Shown one piece after another: positions 40,201 through 53,000 of a stretch of 64,000 bases of DNA; within the stretch, counting starts at the first letter, position 1, and every line of letters begins with the position of its first letter. The position numbers were made by a program, and so were the translations under genes. The notes beneath the pieces are model-generated. The model saw nothing but the letters and a program-made list of their open reading frames with translations, ran no database searches and was not told the origin of the DNA. The stretch comes from Lampris incognitus (Eukaryota > Chordata > Actinopteri > Lampriformes > Lampridae). Where the stretch lies: contig NC_079211.1 in the NCBI RefSeq assembly GCF_029633865.1, positions 67,243,462 to 67,307,461 on the forward strand, read 5' to 3'.

Positions 40201-42530
40201 AGAGCAAGACGAGAGGAAGAGATGAGAGGGGGAGACGAGATCAAGAGACGAGAGGAAGAGACGAGAGGAAGAGATGAGAGGGGGAGATGAGAGCAAGAGA
40301 TGAGAGGAAGAGATGAGAGGAAGAGACGAGAACAAGAGATGAGAGCAAGACGAGAGTAAGATTTGAGAGGCGGTAACGAGAGCAAGAGAAGAGATGAAGG
40401 GACAAGAGGAAGAAATGAGGGGGAGACGAGAGGAAGAGACGAGAGGGTGAGACTAGAAGAAGAGATGAGAGGAAGAGACGAGTGGAAGAGATGAGAGGGA
40501 GATGAGAGGAAGAGACGAGAGGAAGAGATGAGGGGAGACGAGAGGAAGAGACGAGAGGAAGAGATAAGGGGGAGACGGGGGGAAGAGTTGATAGGAAGAG
40601 ACGAGAAGAAGAGATGAGTGGAAGAGACGAGAAGAAGAGATGAGGGGGAGATGAGAGGAAGAGATGAAAGGGTGAGACAAGAAGAAGAGATGAGAGGAAG
40701 AGACGAGAGGAAGAGTTGAGAGGGGGAGACGTGAGGGAAAGACAAGAGGAAGAGACGAGAGGAAGAGATGAGAGGGGGAGATGTGAGGGAGAGACGAGAT
40801 GAAGAGATGAGGGGGAGATGAGAGGAAGAGATGAGAGGAAGAGATGAAGGGGAGACGAGAGGAAGAGATGAAAGGGTGAGACGAGAAGAAGAGATGAGTG
40901 GAAGAGACGAGTGGAAGAGTTGAGAGGAGGAGATGAGAGGGAGAGACGACAGGAAGAGACGAGAGGAAAATACGAGAACAAGAGATGAGAGCAAGACGAG
41001 AGGAAGATTTGAGAGACGGTAACGAGAGCAAGAGAAGAGATGAAGAGACAAGAGGAAGAGATGAGAAGGGGTGACGAGAGGAAGAGACGAGCTGAAGAGA
41101 TTAGTGGGAGATGGGAGGAAGAAATGAGGGGGAGACGAGAGGAAGAGACGACAGGAAGAGACGAGAGGAAGAGAAGAGAGGGGGAGACGAGAGGAAGAGA
41201 CGAGAGGAAGAGACGAGAGGAAGAGACGAGAACAAGAGATGAGAGCAAGACGAGAGGAAGAGATGAGAGGGGGAGACGACAGGAAGAGACGAGAGGAAGA
41301 GATGAGAGGGGGAGACGAGACGAAGAGATGAGAGGAAGAGATGAGAAAAAGAGAAGAGAGGAAGAGACGAGAGGAAGAGACGAGTGGAGGAGACGAGAAC
41401 AAGAGATGAGAGCAAGATGAGAGGAAGAGATTAGAGGGGGAGACGAGAGCAAGAGATGAGAGGAAGAGAAGAGAGGAAGAGATGAGAGGGGGAGACGAGA
41501 GCAAGACAGGAGAGCAAGAGACGAGAGGAAGAGACGAAAGGAAGGGATGAGAGTGAGACGAGAGGAAGAAATGAGAGGGTGAGACGAGAAGAAGAGATGA
41601 GAGGAAGAGATGAGAGGAAGAGTTGAGAGGAGGAGATGAGAGGGAGAGACGACAGGAAGAGACGAGAGGAAGAGACGAGAACAAGAGATGAGAGCAAGAC
41701 GAGAGGAAGAGATGAGAGGGGGAGACGAGATCAAGAGCCGAGAGGAAGAGACGAGAGGAAGAGATGAGAGGGGGAGAGGAGAGCAAGAGACTAGAGGAAG
41801 AGATGAGAGGAAGAGATGAGACGGGGAGACGAGGGGAAGAGACGAGAGGAAGAGATGAGAGGGAGACGAGAGGAAGAGACGAGAGGAAGGGATGAGAGTG
41901 AGACGAGGGGAAGAAATGAGAGGGTGAGACGAGAAGAAGAGATGAGAGGATGAGACGAGAAGTGTCGAGAGGAAGAGACGAGAGGAAGAGACGAGAACAA
42001 GAGATGAGAGCAAGACGAGAGGAAGAGATGAGAGGGGGAGACGAGATCAAGAGACGAGAAGAAGAGACGAGAGGAAGAGATGAGACGGGGAGATGAGAGC
42101 AAGAGACTAGAGGAAGAGACGAGAGGAAGAGATGAGACGGGGAGACGAGGGGAAGAGACGAGAGGAAGAGATGAGAGGGAGACGAGAGGAAGAGATGAGA
42201 GGGTGAGACGAGAAGAAGAGATGAGAGGAAGAGATGAGAGGAAGAGTTGAGAGGGGGAGACGTGAGGGAAAGACAAGAGGAAGAGACGAGAGGAAGAGAT
42301 GAGAGGGGGAGATGTGAGGGAGAGACGAGATGAAGAGATGAGGGGGAGATGAGAGGAAGAGATGAGAGGAAGAGATGAGGGGGAGACGAGAGGAAGAGAT
42401 GAAAGGGTGAGACGAGAAGAAGAGATGAGTGGAAGAGACGAGTGGAAGAGTTGAGAGGAGGAGATGAGAGGGAGAGACGACAGGAAGAGACGAGAGGAAA
42501 ATACGAGAACAAGAGATGAGAGCAAGAAGA
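34290..42530. repeat. 5423-bp duplication enclosing three 1531-bp blocks
   Basis: 34290-37107 matches 39713-42530 at offset 5423 (for example the atgaagggacaagagg variant near 34972 and 40395). Between these copies a 1531-bp block occurs three times, from about 35280, 36811 and 38342 to about 39712. The gggagacgtgagggaaagac landmark is at 35301 and 36832, and again about 1531 bp later. Small differences such as gatgaaggggag against gatgagggggag, or gagatgag against gatatgag, separate the copies. The 1531-bp triplet is therefore nested inside the larger duplication. Confidence 0.75.
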
Positions 42531-42655
42531 GAGGAAGATTTGAGAGGCGGTAATGAGTGCAAGAGAAGAGATGAAGAGACAAGAGGAAGAGATGAGAGGG
42601 GGTGACGAGAGGAAGAGACGAGCTGAAGAGAGGGGAGGAAGAGATGAGAGGGTGA

Positions 42656-45229
42656 GATGACAGGAAGAGACGAGAGGAAGAGATGAGAGGGGGAGACGTG
42701 AGGGAGAGACGAGAGGAAGAGATGAGAGGAAGAGATGAAGGGGTGAGACGAGAAGAAGAGATGAGAGGAAGAGACGAGAGGGAGAGTTGAGAGGAGGAGA
42801 TGAGAGGGAGAGACGAGAGGAAGAGATGAGAGGGGGAGACGAGAGCAAGAGATGAGAGGAAGAGACTAGAGGAAGAGACGAGAGGAAGAGACGAGAACAA
42901 GAGATGAGAGCAAGAAGAGAGGAAGAGATGAGAGGGGGAGACGAGAGCAAGAGACGAGAGGAAGAGACGAGAGGAAGGGATGAGAGGAAGGGACGAGAGG
43001 CAGAGGTGAGAGGAAGAGACGTGAGGAAAAGACGTGAGGAAGAGACGAGAGGAAGAGACGAGAACAAGAGAGGGGGCAAGACTAGAGGAAGAGATGAGAG
43101 GTGGAGACGAGAGCAAGAGACGAGAGGAAGAATCGAGAGAACGAGATGAGCGGAAGTGACGAGAGGAAGAGATTAGAGGATGAGACGAGAAGAAGAGATG
43201 AGAGGAAGAGACGAGAAGAAGAGGTGAGAGTAAGAGAAGAGAGGGAGATGATGACAGGAAGAGATGAGAGCGGGAGATGAGAGCAAGAGACGAGAGGACG
43301 AGATGAGTGGAAGAGACGAGAGGAAGAGATGAGAGGGGGAGACGAGTAGGAGAGATGAGAGGAAGAGACGAGAGTAAGAAGTGAGAGGAAGAGACGAGAG
43401 GAAGAGATTCAAGAGGAAGAGATGAGGGGAGATGAGAGGAAGAGAAGAGAGGAGACGAGAGCAAGACGAGAGGAAGAGACAAGAGGAAGAGATGAGAGGG
43501 GGAGACGAGAAGAAGAGATGAGAGGAATAGACGAGAGGGATACGAGAGGAAGTGACGAGAGGAACCGATGAGGGGGAGACGAGAGGAAGAGATGAGAGGG
43601 TGAGACGAGAAGAAGTGATGAGAGGAAGAGACGAGAGGAAGAGATGAGAGGGAGATACGACAGGAAGAGATGAGAGCAAGAGACGAGAGGAAGAATCGAG
43701 AGAACGAGATGAGCGGAAGTGACGAGAGGAAGAGATTAGAGGATGAGACGAGAAGAAGAGATGAGAGGAAGAGACGAGAAGAAGAGGTGAGAGTAAGAGA
43801 AGAGAGGGAGATGATGACAGGAAGAGATGAGAGCGGGAGATGAGAGCAAGAGACGAGAGGACGAGATGAGTGGAAGAGACGAGAGGAAGAGACGAGAGGA
43901 AGAGATGAGAGGAAGGGATGAGAGGGAGAGATGAGAGGGAGAGATGACAGGAAGAGACGAGAGGAAGAGATGAGAGGGGGAGACGTGAGGGAGAGACGAG
44001 AGGAAGAGATGAGAGGAAGAGATGAAGGGGTGAGACGAGAAGAAGAGATGAGAGGAAGAGACGAGAGGGAGAGTTGAGAGGAGGAGATGAGAGGGAGAGA
44101 CGAGAGGAAGAGATGAGAGGGGGAGACGAGAGCAAGAGATGAGAGGAAGAGACTAGAGGAAGAGACGAGAGGAAGAGACGAGAACAAGAGATGAGAGCAA
44201 GAAGAGAGGAAGAGATGAGAGGGGGAGACGAGAGCAAGAGACGAGAGGAAGAGACGAGAGGAAGGGATGAGAGGAAGGGACGAGAGGCAGAGGTGAGAGG
44301 AAGAGACGTGAGGAAAAGACGTGAGGAAGAGACGAGAGGAAGAGACGAGAACAAGAGAGGGGGCAAGACTAGAGGAAGAGATGAGAGGTGGAGACGAGAG
44401 CAAGAGACGAGAGGAAGAATCGAGAGAACGAGATGAGCGGAAGTGACGAGAGGAAGAGATTAGAGGATGAGACGAGAAGAAGAGATGAGAGGAAGAGACG
44501 AGAAGAAGAGGTGAGAGTAAGAGAAGAGAGGGAGATGATGACAGGAAGAGATGAGAGCGGGAGATGAGAGCAAGAGACGAGAGGACGAGATGAGTGGAAG
44601 AGACGAGAGGAAGAGATGAGAGGGGGAGACGAGTAGGAGAGATGAGAGGAAGAGACGAGAGTAAGAAGTGAGAGGAAGAGACGAGAGGAAGAGATTCAAG
44701 AGGAAGAGATGAGGGGAGATGAGAGGAAGAGAAGAGAGGAGACGAGAGCAAGACGAGAGGAAGAGACAAGAGGAAGAGATGAGAGGGGGAGACGAGAAGA
44801 AGAGATGAGAGGAATAGACGAGAGGGATACGAGAGGAAGTGACGAGAGGAACCGATGAGGGGGAGACGAGAGGAAGAGATGAGAGGGTGAGACGAGAAGA
44901 AGTGATGAGAGGAAGAGACGAGAGGAAGAGATGAGAGGGAGATACGACAGGAAGAGATGAGAGCAAGAGACGAGAGGAAGAATCGAGAGAACGAGATGAG
45001 CGGAAGTGACGAGAGGAAGAGATTAGAGGATGAGACGAGAAGAAGAGATGAGAGGAAGAGACGAGAAGAAGAGGTGAGAGTAAGAGAAGAGAGGGAGATG
45101 ATGACAGGAAGAGATGAGAGCGGGAGATGAGAGCAAGAGACGAGAGGACGAGATGAGTGGAAGAGACGAGAGGAAGAGACGAGAGGAAGAGATGAGAGGA
45201 AGGGATGAGAGGGAGAGATGAGAGGGAGA
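42656..45229. repeat. Tandem pair of a 1287-bp block in the 13-bp array
   Basis: The word gatgacaggaagagacgaga starts at 42656, 43943 and 45230. The first two intervals are equal (1287 bp) and the intervening sequence runs in step, including the unusual words gagagggggcaagactagagg (near 43071 and 44358) and gaatcgagagaacgagatgag (near 43132 and 44419). At the third occurrence the match is lost after about 25 bp, which marks the right edge. Confidence 0.85.
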
Positions 45230-45874
45230 GATGACAGGAAGAGACGAGAGGAAGAGACGTGAGGAAAAGACGTGAGGAAGAGACGAGAGGAAGACACGAG
45301 AACAAGAGCTGAGAGCAAGAGACGAGAGGAAGAGACAAGAGGAAGAGATGAGAGGGGGAGACGAGAAGAAGAGATGAGAGGAAGAGACGAGAGGAAGAGA
45401 TGAGAGTGGGAGATTAGGGGGAGACGAGAGGAAGAGATAGGACGATGAGACGAGAAGAAGAGATGAGAGAAAGAGACGAGAGGAAGAGACAAGAGGAAGA
45501 GATGAGAGGGGGTGACGACAGGAAGAGACGAGAGGAAGTGATGAGGGGAAGAGACGTGAGGAAAAGACGTGAGGAAGAGACGAGAGGAAGAGACGAGAAC
45601 AAGAGATCAGAGCAAGACTAGAGGAAGAGATGAAGGGGGAGACGAGAGGAAGAGACGAGAGGAGGAATCGAGAGGACGAGATGAGCGGAAGTGACGAGAG
45701 GACGAGATGAGAGGAAGAGACCAGAGGAAGAGATTAGAGGATGAGACGAGAAGAGATGAGAGGAAGAGACGAGAAGAAGAGTTGAGAGGTAGAGAAGAGA
45801 GGGAGAGACGACAGGGAGAGATGAGAGCGGGAGACGAGAGGAAGAGATGAGAGGAAGAGACGAGAAGAAGAGAT

Positions 45875-48800
45875 GAGATGAAGAGACGAGAAGAAGAGAT
45901 GAGAAGAAGAGACGAGAGGAAGAGACGAGAGGAAGAGACGAGAACAAGAGATGAGAGCAAGACGAGAGGAAGAGATGAGAGGGGGAGACGAGAGCAAGAG
46001 ACGAGAGGAAGAGACGAGAGGAAGAGATGAGAGGGGGAGACGAGAGCAAGAGAGGAGAGCAAGAGAGGAGAGGAAGAGACGAGAGGAAGGGATGAGAGGG
46101 GGAGACGAGAGGATGAGACGAGAACAAGAGATGAGAGCAAGACGAGAGGAAGAGATGAGAGGCGGTAAGGAGAGCAAGAGACGAGATGAAGTGGCAAGAG
46201 GAAAAGATCAGAGGGGGTGACGAGAGGAAGAGACGAGAGGAAGAGATGAGAGCAAGACGAGAAGAAGAGATGAGAGGCGGTAACGAGAGCAACAGACGAG
46301 ATGAAGAGACAAGAGGGAGAGATGAGAGGGGGTGACGAGAGGAAGAGACGAGAGAAAGAGATTAGGGGGAGACGAGAGGAAGAGATGAGAGGATGAGACG
46401 AGAAGTGACAAGAGGAAGAGACGAGAGGAAGAGATGAGAGGAAGAGACGAGAAGAAGAGACGAGAGGAAGAGACGAGAGGAAGAGACGAGAACAAGAGAT
46501 GAGAGCAAGACAAGAGGAAGAGATGAGAGGGGGAGACGAGAGCAAGAGACGAGAGGAAGAGACGAGAGGAAGAGATGAGAGGGGGAGACGAGAGCAAGAG
46601 AGGAGAGCAAGAGAGGAGAGGAAGAGACGAGAGGAAGGGATGAGAGGGGGAGACGAGAGGATGAGACGAGAACAAGAGATGAGAGCAAGACGAGAGGAAG
46701 AGATGAGAGGCGGTAACGAGAGCAAGAGACGAGATGAAGTGACAAGAGGAAGAGATCAGAGGGGGTGACGAGAGGAAGAGACGAGAGGAAGAGATGAGAG
46801 CAAGACGAGAAGAAGAGATGAGAGGCGGTAACGAGAGCAAGAGACGAGATGAAGAGACAAGAGGAAGAGATGAGAGGGGGTGACGAGAGGAAGAGACGAG
46901 AGGAAGAGATTAGGGGGAGACGAGAGGAAGAGATGAGAGGATGAGACGAGAAGTGACAAGAGGAAGAGACGAGAAGAAGAGATGAGAGGAAGAGATGAGA
47001 GCGGGAGACGAGAGCAAGAGACGAGAGGAAGAGACGAGAGGAAGAGATGAGAGGGGCAGACGAGAGCAAGTGACAAGAGGAAGAGACGAGAGGAAGGGAT
47101 GAGATGGGGAGACGAGAGGATGAGACGAGAGGAAGAGATGAGAGGGGGAAACGAGAAGAAGAAATGAGAGGAAGAGACAAGAGGAAGAGGTGAGAGGAAG
47201 AGATGAGAGGGAGAGACGACAGGAAGAGACGAGAGGAAGTGATGAGGAGAAGAGAAGAGAGGAAGAGGCGAGAGGAAGAGACGAGAGGAAGAGATGAGAT
47301 AAAGAGATGAGAGGGAGAGACGACAGGAAGAGACGAGAGGAAGAGAGGTGAGGAAAAGACGTGAGGAAGAGACGAGAGGAAGAGAGGAGAACAAGAGATG
47401 AGAGCAAGAGAAGAGAGGAAGGGATGAGAGGAATAGATGAGAGGGGGAGACGAGAGCAAGAGAGCAGAGCAAGAGACGAGAGGAAGAGATGAGAGGAAGG
47501 GATGAGAGGGAGAGATGAGAGGGAGAGACGACAGGAAGAGACGAGAGGAAGAGACGTGAGGAAAAGACGTGAGGAAGAGACGAGAGGAAGACACGAGAAC
47601 AAGAGATGAGAGCAAGAGACGAGAGGAAGAGACAAGAGGAAGAGATGAGAGGGGGAGACGAGAAGAAGAGATGAGAGGAAGAGACGAGAGGAAGAGATGA
47701 GAGTGGGAGATTAGGGGGAGACGAGAGGAAGAGATAGGACGATGAGACGAGAAGAAGAGATGAGAGAAAGAGACGAGAGGAAGATATGAGGAAAATACGT
47801 GAGGAAGAGACGAGAACAAGAGGTGAGAGCAAGATGAGAGGAAGAGATGAGAGGGAGAGAGACAAAAGGAAAGGATGAGAGGAAGAGACTAGAGGAAGAG
47901 ACGAGAACAAGAGATGAGAGCAAGACGAGAGGAAGAGATGAGGGGGAGACGGGAGGAAGAAATGAGGGGGAGACGAGAGGAAGAGAGGAGAGGGTGAGAC
48001 TATAAGAAGAGATGAGGGGGAGACGGGGGGAAGAGATGAGAGGAAGAGACGAGAAGAAGAGATGAGAGGAAGAGACGAGAATAAGAGACGAGAGGAAGAG
48101 GTGACAGGAAGAGATGGGAAGGAGGGACGACAGGAAGAGACGAGAGGAAGAGATGAGGGGAAGAGACGAGAACAAGAGATGAGATGAAGAGACGAGAAGA
48201 AGAGATGAGAAGAAGAGACGAGAGGAAGAGACGAGAGGAAGAGACGAGAACAAGAGATGAGAGCAAGACGAGAGGAAGAGATGAGAGGGGGAGACGAGAG
48301 CAAGAGACGAGAGGAAGAGACGAGAGGAAGAGATGAGAGGGGGAGATGAGAGCAAGAGAGGAGAGCAAGAGAGGAGAGGAAGAGACGAGAGGAAGGGATG
48401 AGAGGGGGAGACGAGAGGATGAGACGAGAACAAGAGATGAGAGCAAGACGAGAGGAAGAGATGAGAGGCGGTAAGGAGAGCAAGAGACGAGATGAAGTGG
48501 CAAGAGGAAAAGATCAGAGGGGGTGACGAGAGGAAGAGACGAGAGGAAGAGATGAGAGCAAGACGAGAAGAAGAGATGAGAGGCGGTAACGAGAGCAACA
48601 GACGAGATGAAGAGACAAGAGGGAGAGATGAGAGGGGGTGACGAGAGGAAGAGACGAGAGAAAGAGATTAGGGGGAGACGAGAGGAAGAGATGAGAGGAT
48701 GAGACGAGAAGTGACAAGAGGAAGAGACGAGAGGAAGAGATGAGAGGAAGAGACGAGAACAAGAGATGAGAGCAAGACAAGAGGAAGAGATGAGAGGGGG

Positions 48801-49893
48801 AGACGAGAGCAAGAGACGAGAGGAAGAGACGAGAGGAAGAGATGAGAGGGGGAGACGAGAGCAAGAGAGGAGAGCAAGAGAGGAGAGGAAGAGACGAGAG
48901 GAAGGGATGAGAGGGGGAGACGAGAGGATGAGACGAGAACAAGAGATGAGAGCAAGACGAGAGGAAGAGATGAGAGGCGGTAACGAGAGCAAGAGACGAG
49001 ATGAAGTGACAAGAGGAAGAGATCAGAGGGGGTGACGAGAGGAAGAGACGAGAGGAAGAGATGAGAGCAAGACGAGAAGAAGAGATGAGAGGCGGTAACG
49101 AGAGCAAGAGACGAGATGAAGAGACAAGAGGAAGAGATGAGAGGGGGTGACGAGAGGAAGAGACGAGAGGAAGAGATTAGGGGGAGACGAGAGGAAGAGA
49201 TGAGAGGATGAGACGAGAAGTGACAAGAGGAAGAGACGAGAAGAAGAGATGAGAGGAAGAGATGAGAGCGGGAGACGAGAGCAAGAGACGAGAGGAAGAG
49301 ACGAGAGGAAGACATGAGAGGGGCAGACGAGAGCAAGTGACAAGAGGAAGAGACGAGAGGAAGGGATGAGATGGGGAGACGAGAGGATGAGACGAGAGGA
49401 AGAGATGAGAGGGGGAAACGAGAAGAAGAGATGAGAGGAAGAGACAAGAGGAAGAGGTGAGAGGAAGAGATGAGAGGGAGAGACGACAGGAAGAGACGAG
49501 AGGAAGTGATGAGGAGAAGAGAAGAGAGGAAGAGGCGAGAGGAAGAGACGAGAGGAAGAGATGAGATAAAGAGATGAGAGGGAGAGACGACAGGAAGAGA
49601 CGAGAGGAAGAGAGGTGAGGAAAAGACGTGAGGAAGAGACGAGAGGAAGAGAGGAGAACAAGAGATGAGAGCAAGAGAAGAGAGGAAGGGATGAGAGGAA
49701 TAGATGAGAGGGGGAGACGAGAGCAAGAGAGCAGAGCAAGAGACGAGAGGAAGAGATGAGAGGAAGGGATGAGAGGGAGAGATGAGAGGGAGAGACGACA
49801 GGAAGAGACGAGAGGAAGAGACGTGAGGAAAAGACGTGAGGAAGAGACGAGAGGAAGACACGAGAACAAGAGATGAGAGCAAGAGACGAGAGG
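45875..49893. repeat. Tandem pair of a block of about 2.3 kb in the 13-bp array
   Basis: 45877 matches 48183 at offset 2306. After about 46460 the offset falls to 2267, a difference of 39 bp or exactly three 13-bp units, and the match continues to about 47626 and 49893. Shared landmarks include gaggcggtaaggagagcaag near 46163 and 48469, and the gagaacaagagatgagagcaag series at 46490 and 48757. Confidence 0.78.
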
Positions 49894-50029
49894 AAGAGAC
49901 GAGGAAGAGATGAGAGGGAGAGATGAGAGGAAGAGACGTGAGGAAGAGAAGAGAGGAAGAGATGAGAGGGGGACATGAAAGGAAGAGATGAGAGAGAGAC
50001 GAGAGGAAGAGATGAGAGGAAGAGACAAG

Positions 50030-53000
50030 AAAAGACGAGAGGAAGACACAGGAAGAGACGAGAGGAAGAGACAGGAAGAGATTAGAGGATGAGACGAGAA
50101 GAAGAAATGAGAAGAAGAGACGAGAGGAAGATGAGAGAAAGAAATGAGAGGAATAGATGAGGGGATGAGACGAGAAAAAGAGACGGGAGGAAGAGATGAA
50201 TGGAATAGATGAGAGGGAGAGATGAGAGGAAGAGGAGAGAGGACACGAGAGCAAGACGAGAGGAAGAGGCAAGAGGAAGAGATGAGAGGAAGAGACGAGA
50301 ACAAGAGATGAGAGCAAGACGAGAGGAAGAGATGAGAGGGGGACACAAGAGCAAGAGACGAGATGAAGAGACGAGAGGAAGAGATGAGGGGGAGACGAGA
50401 GGAAGAGACTCGAGGAAGAGATGAGAGGGAGAGATGAGAGGAAGAGACGTGAGGAAGAGAAGAGAGGAAGAGATGAGAGGGGGAGACGAAAGGAAGAGAT
50501 GAGAGAGAGACGAGAGGAAGAGATGAGAGGAAGAGACAAGAGGAAGACGAGAGGAAGAGACAGGAAGAGATCAGAGGAAGAGACGAGAGGAAGAGACAGG
50601 AAGAGATTAGAGGATGAGACGAGAAGAAGAAATGAGAAGAAGAGACGAGAGGAAGATGAGAGAAAGAAATGAGAGGAAGAGATGAGGGGATGAGACGAGA
50701 AGAAGAGACGGGAGGAAGAGATGAATGGAAGAGATGAGAGGGAGAGATGAGAGGAAGAGGAGAGAGGACAAGAGAGCAAGTCGAGAGGAAGAGACAAGAG
50801 GAAGAGATGAGAGGAAGTGACGAGAGGAAGAGACGAGAACAAGAGATGAGAGCAAGACGAGAGGAAGAGATGAGAGGGGGGTAACGAGGGCAAGAGACGA
50901 GATGAAGAGACAAGAGGAAGTGATGAGAGGGGGAGATTAGGGGGAGACAAGAGGAAAAGATGAGAGGCTGAGACGAGAAGAAGAGACGAGAGGAAGAGAC
51001 GAGACCAAGAGATGAGAGCAAGATGAGAGGAAGAAATGAGGGGGAGACGGGAGGAAGAAATGAGGGGGAGACGAGAGGAAGAGACGAGAGGGAGAGACTA
51101 GAAGAAGAGATGAGAGGAAGAGACGAGTGGAAGAGATGAGAGGGAGACGAGAGGAAGAGATGAGGGGAGATGAGAGGAAGAGACGAGAGGAAGAGATGAG
51201 GGGGAGACGGGGGGAAGAGATGAGAGGAAGAGACGAGATGAGAGGAAGAGACGAGAAGAAGAGACGAGAGGAAGAGGTGACAGGAGGAGATGAGAAGGAG
51301 GGACGACAGGAAGAGACGAGAGGAAGAGACAAGAAAAAGAGATGAGAGCAAGACGAGAGGAAGAGATGAGAGGGGGACACAAGAGCAAGAGACGATATGA
51401 AGAGACGAGAGGAAGAGATGAGGGGAGATGAGAGGAAGAGACGATGGGGAGACGAGAGGAAGACATGAGAGGAAGAGACGAGAGGAAGAGGTGAATGGAA
51501 GAGATGAGAGGGAGAGACAGCGGGGAGAGACGAGAGGAAGAGATGAGGGGAAGAGACGTGAGGAAAAAACTTTAGGAAGATACGAGAACAAGAGACGAGA
51601 GCAAGACGAGAGGAAGAGACAAGAGGAAGAGATGAGGGGAAGAGACGAGAGGAAGAGATGAGGGGGAGACGAGAGGAAGAGGCGAGAGGAAGAGATGAGG
51701 GGGAGACGAGAGGAAGAGGCGAGAGGAAGAGATGAGGGGGAAACGAGAGGAAGGGATGAGAGGAAGAGACGAGAACAAGAGATGAGAGCAAGACGAGAGG
51801 AAGAGACAAGAGGAAGAGATGAGACGGGGAGACGACAGGAAGAGATGAGAGGAAGCGATGAGAGGGGGAGTCGAGAGCAAGAGACGAGAGGAAGAGACGA
51901 GTGGAAGAGATGGGAGGGAGACGAGAGGAAGAGATGAGGGGAGACGAGAGGAAGAGACGAGAGGAAGAGATGAGGGGGAGACGGGGGGAAGAGATGAGAG
52001 GAAGAGACGAGATGAGAGGAAGAGACGAGAAGAAGAGACGAGAGGAAGAGGTGACAGGGAGAGATGAGCAGGAGGGACGACAGGACGAGACGAGACGAAG
52101 AGATGATGGGAAGAGACAAGAACAAGAGTTGAGAGGAAGAGACGAGAGGAAGAGACGACAGGAAGAGACGAGAACAAGCGATGAGAGCAAGACGAGAGGA
52201 AGAGATGAGAGGGGGAGACGAGAGCAAGAGACGAGAGGAAGAGATGAGAGGGGGAGACGAGAGGGGGAGACGAAAGCAAGAGACGAGAGGAAGGGATGAG
52301 AGGGGGAGACGAGAGGATGAGACGAGAGGAAGAGACGAGAAGAAGAGATGAGAGGAAGAGACGAGATGAGAGGAAGAGACGAGAAGAAGAGACGAGAGGA
52401 AGAGGTGACAGGAAGAGATGAGAAGGAGGGACGACAGGATGAGACGAGGCGAAGAGATGAGGGCAAGAGACAAGAACAAGAGTTGAGAGCAAGACGAGAG
52501 GAAGAGATGAGAGGGGGACACAAGAGCAAGAGACGATATGAAGAGACGAGAGGAAGAGATGAGGGGAGACGAGAGGAAGAGACGATGGGGAGAAGAGAGG
52601 AAGAGTCGAGAGGAAGAGACGAGAGGAAGAGGTGAGAGGAAGAGATGAGAGGGAGAGATGAGAGGGAGAGATGACAGGAAGAGACGAGAGGAAGTGATGA
52701 GGGGAAGAGACGTGAGGAAACGACGTGAGGAAGAGACGAGAGGAAGAGACGAGAACAAGAGATCAGAGCAAGATTAGAGGAAGAGATGAGGGGGGAGACG
52801 AGAGGAAGAGACGAGAGGAGGAATCGAGAGGACGAGATGAGCGGAAGTGACGAGAGGAAGAGATGAGAGGAAGAGACGAGAGGACGAGATTAGAGGATGA
52901 GACGAGCAGAGATGAGAGGAAGAGACGAGAAGAAGACTTGAGAGGAAGAGAAGAGAGGGAGAGACGACAGGGAGAGATGAGAGCGGGAGACGAGAGGAAG

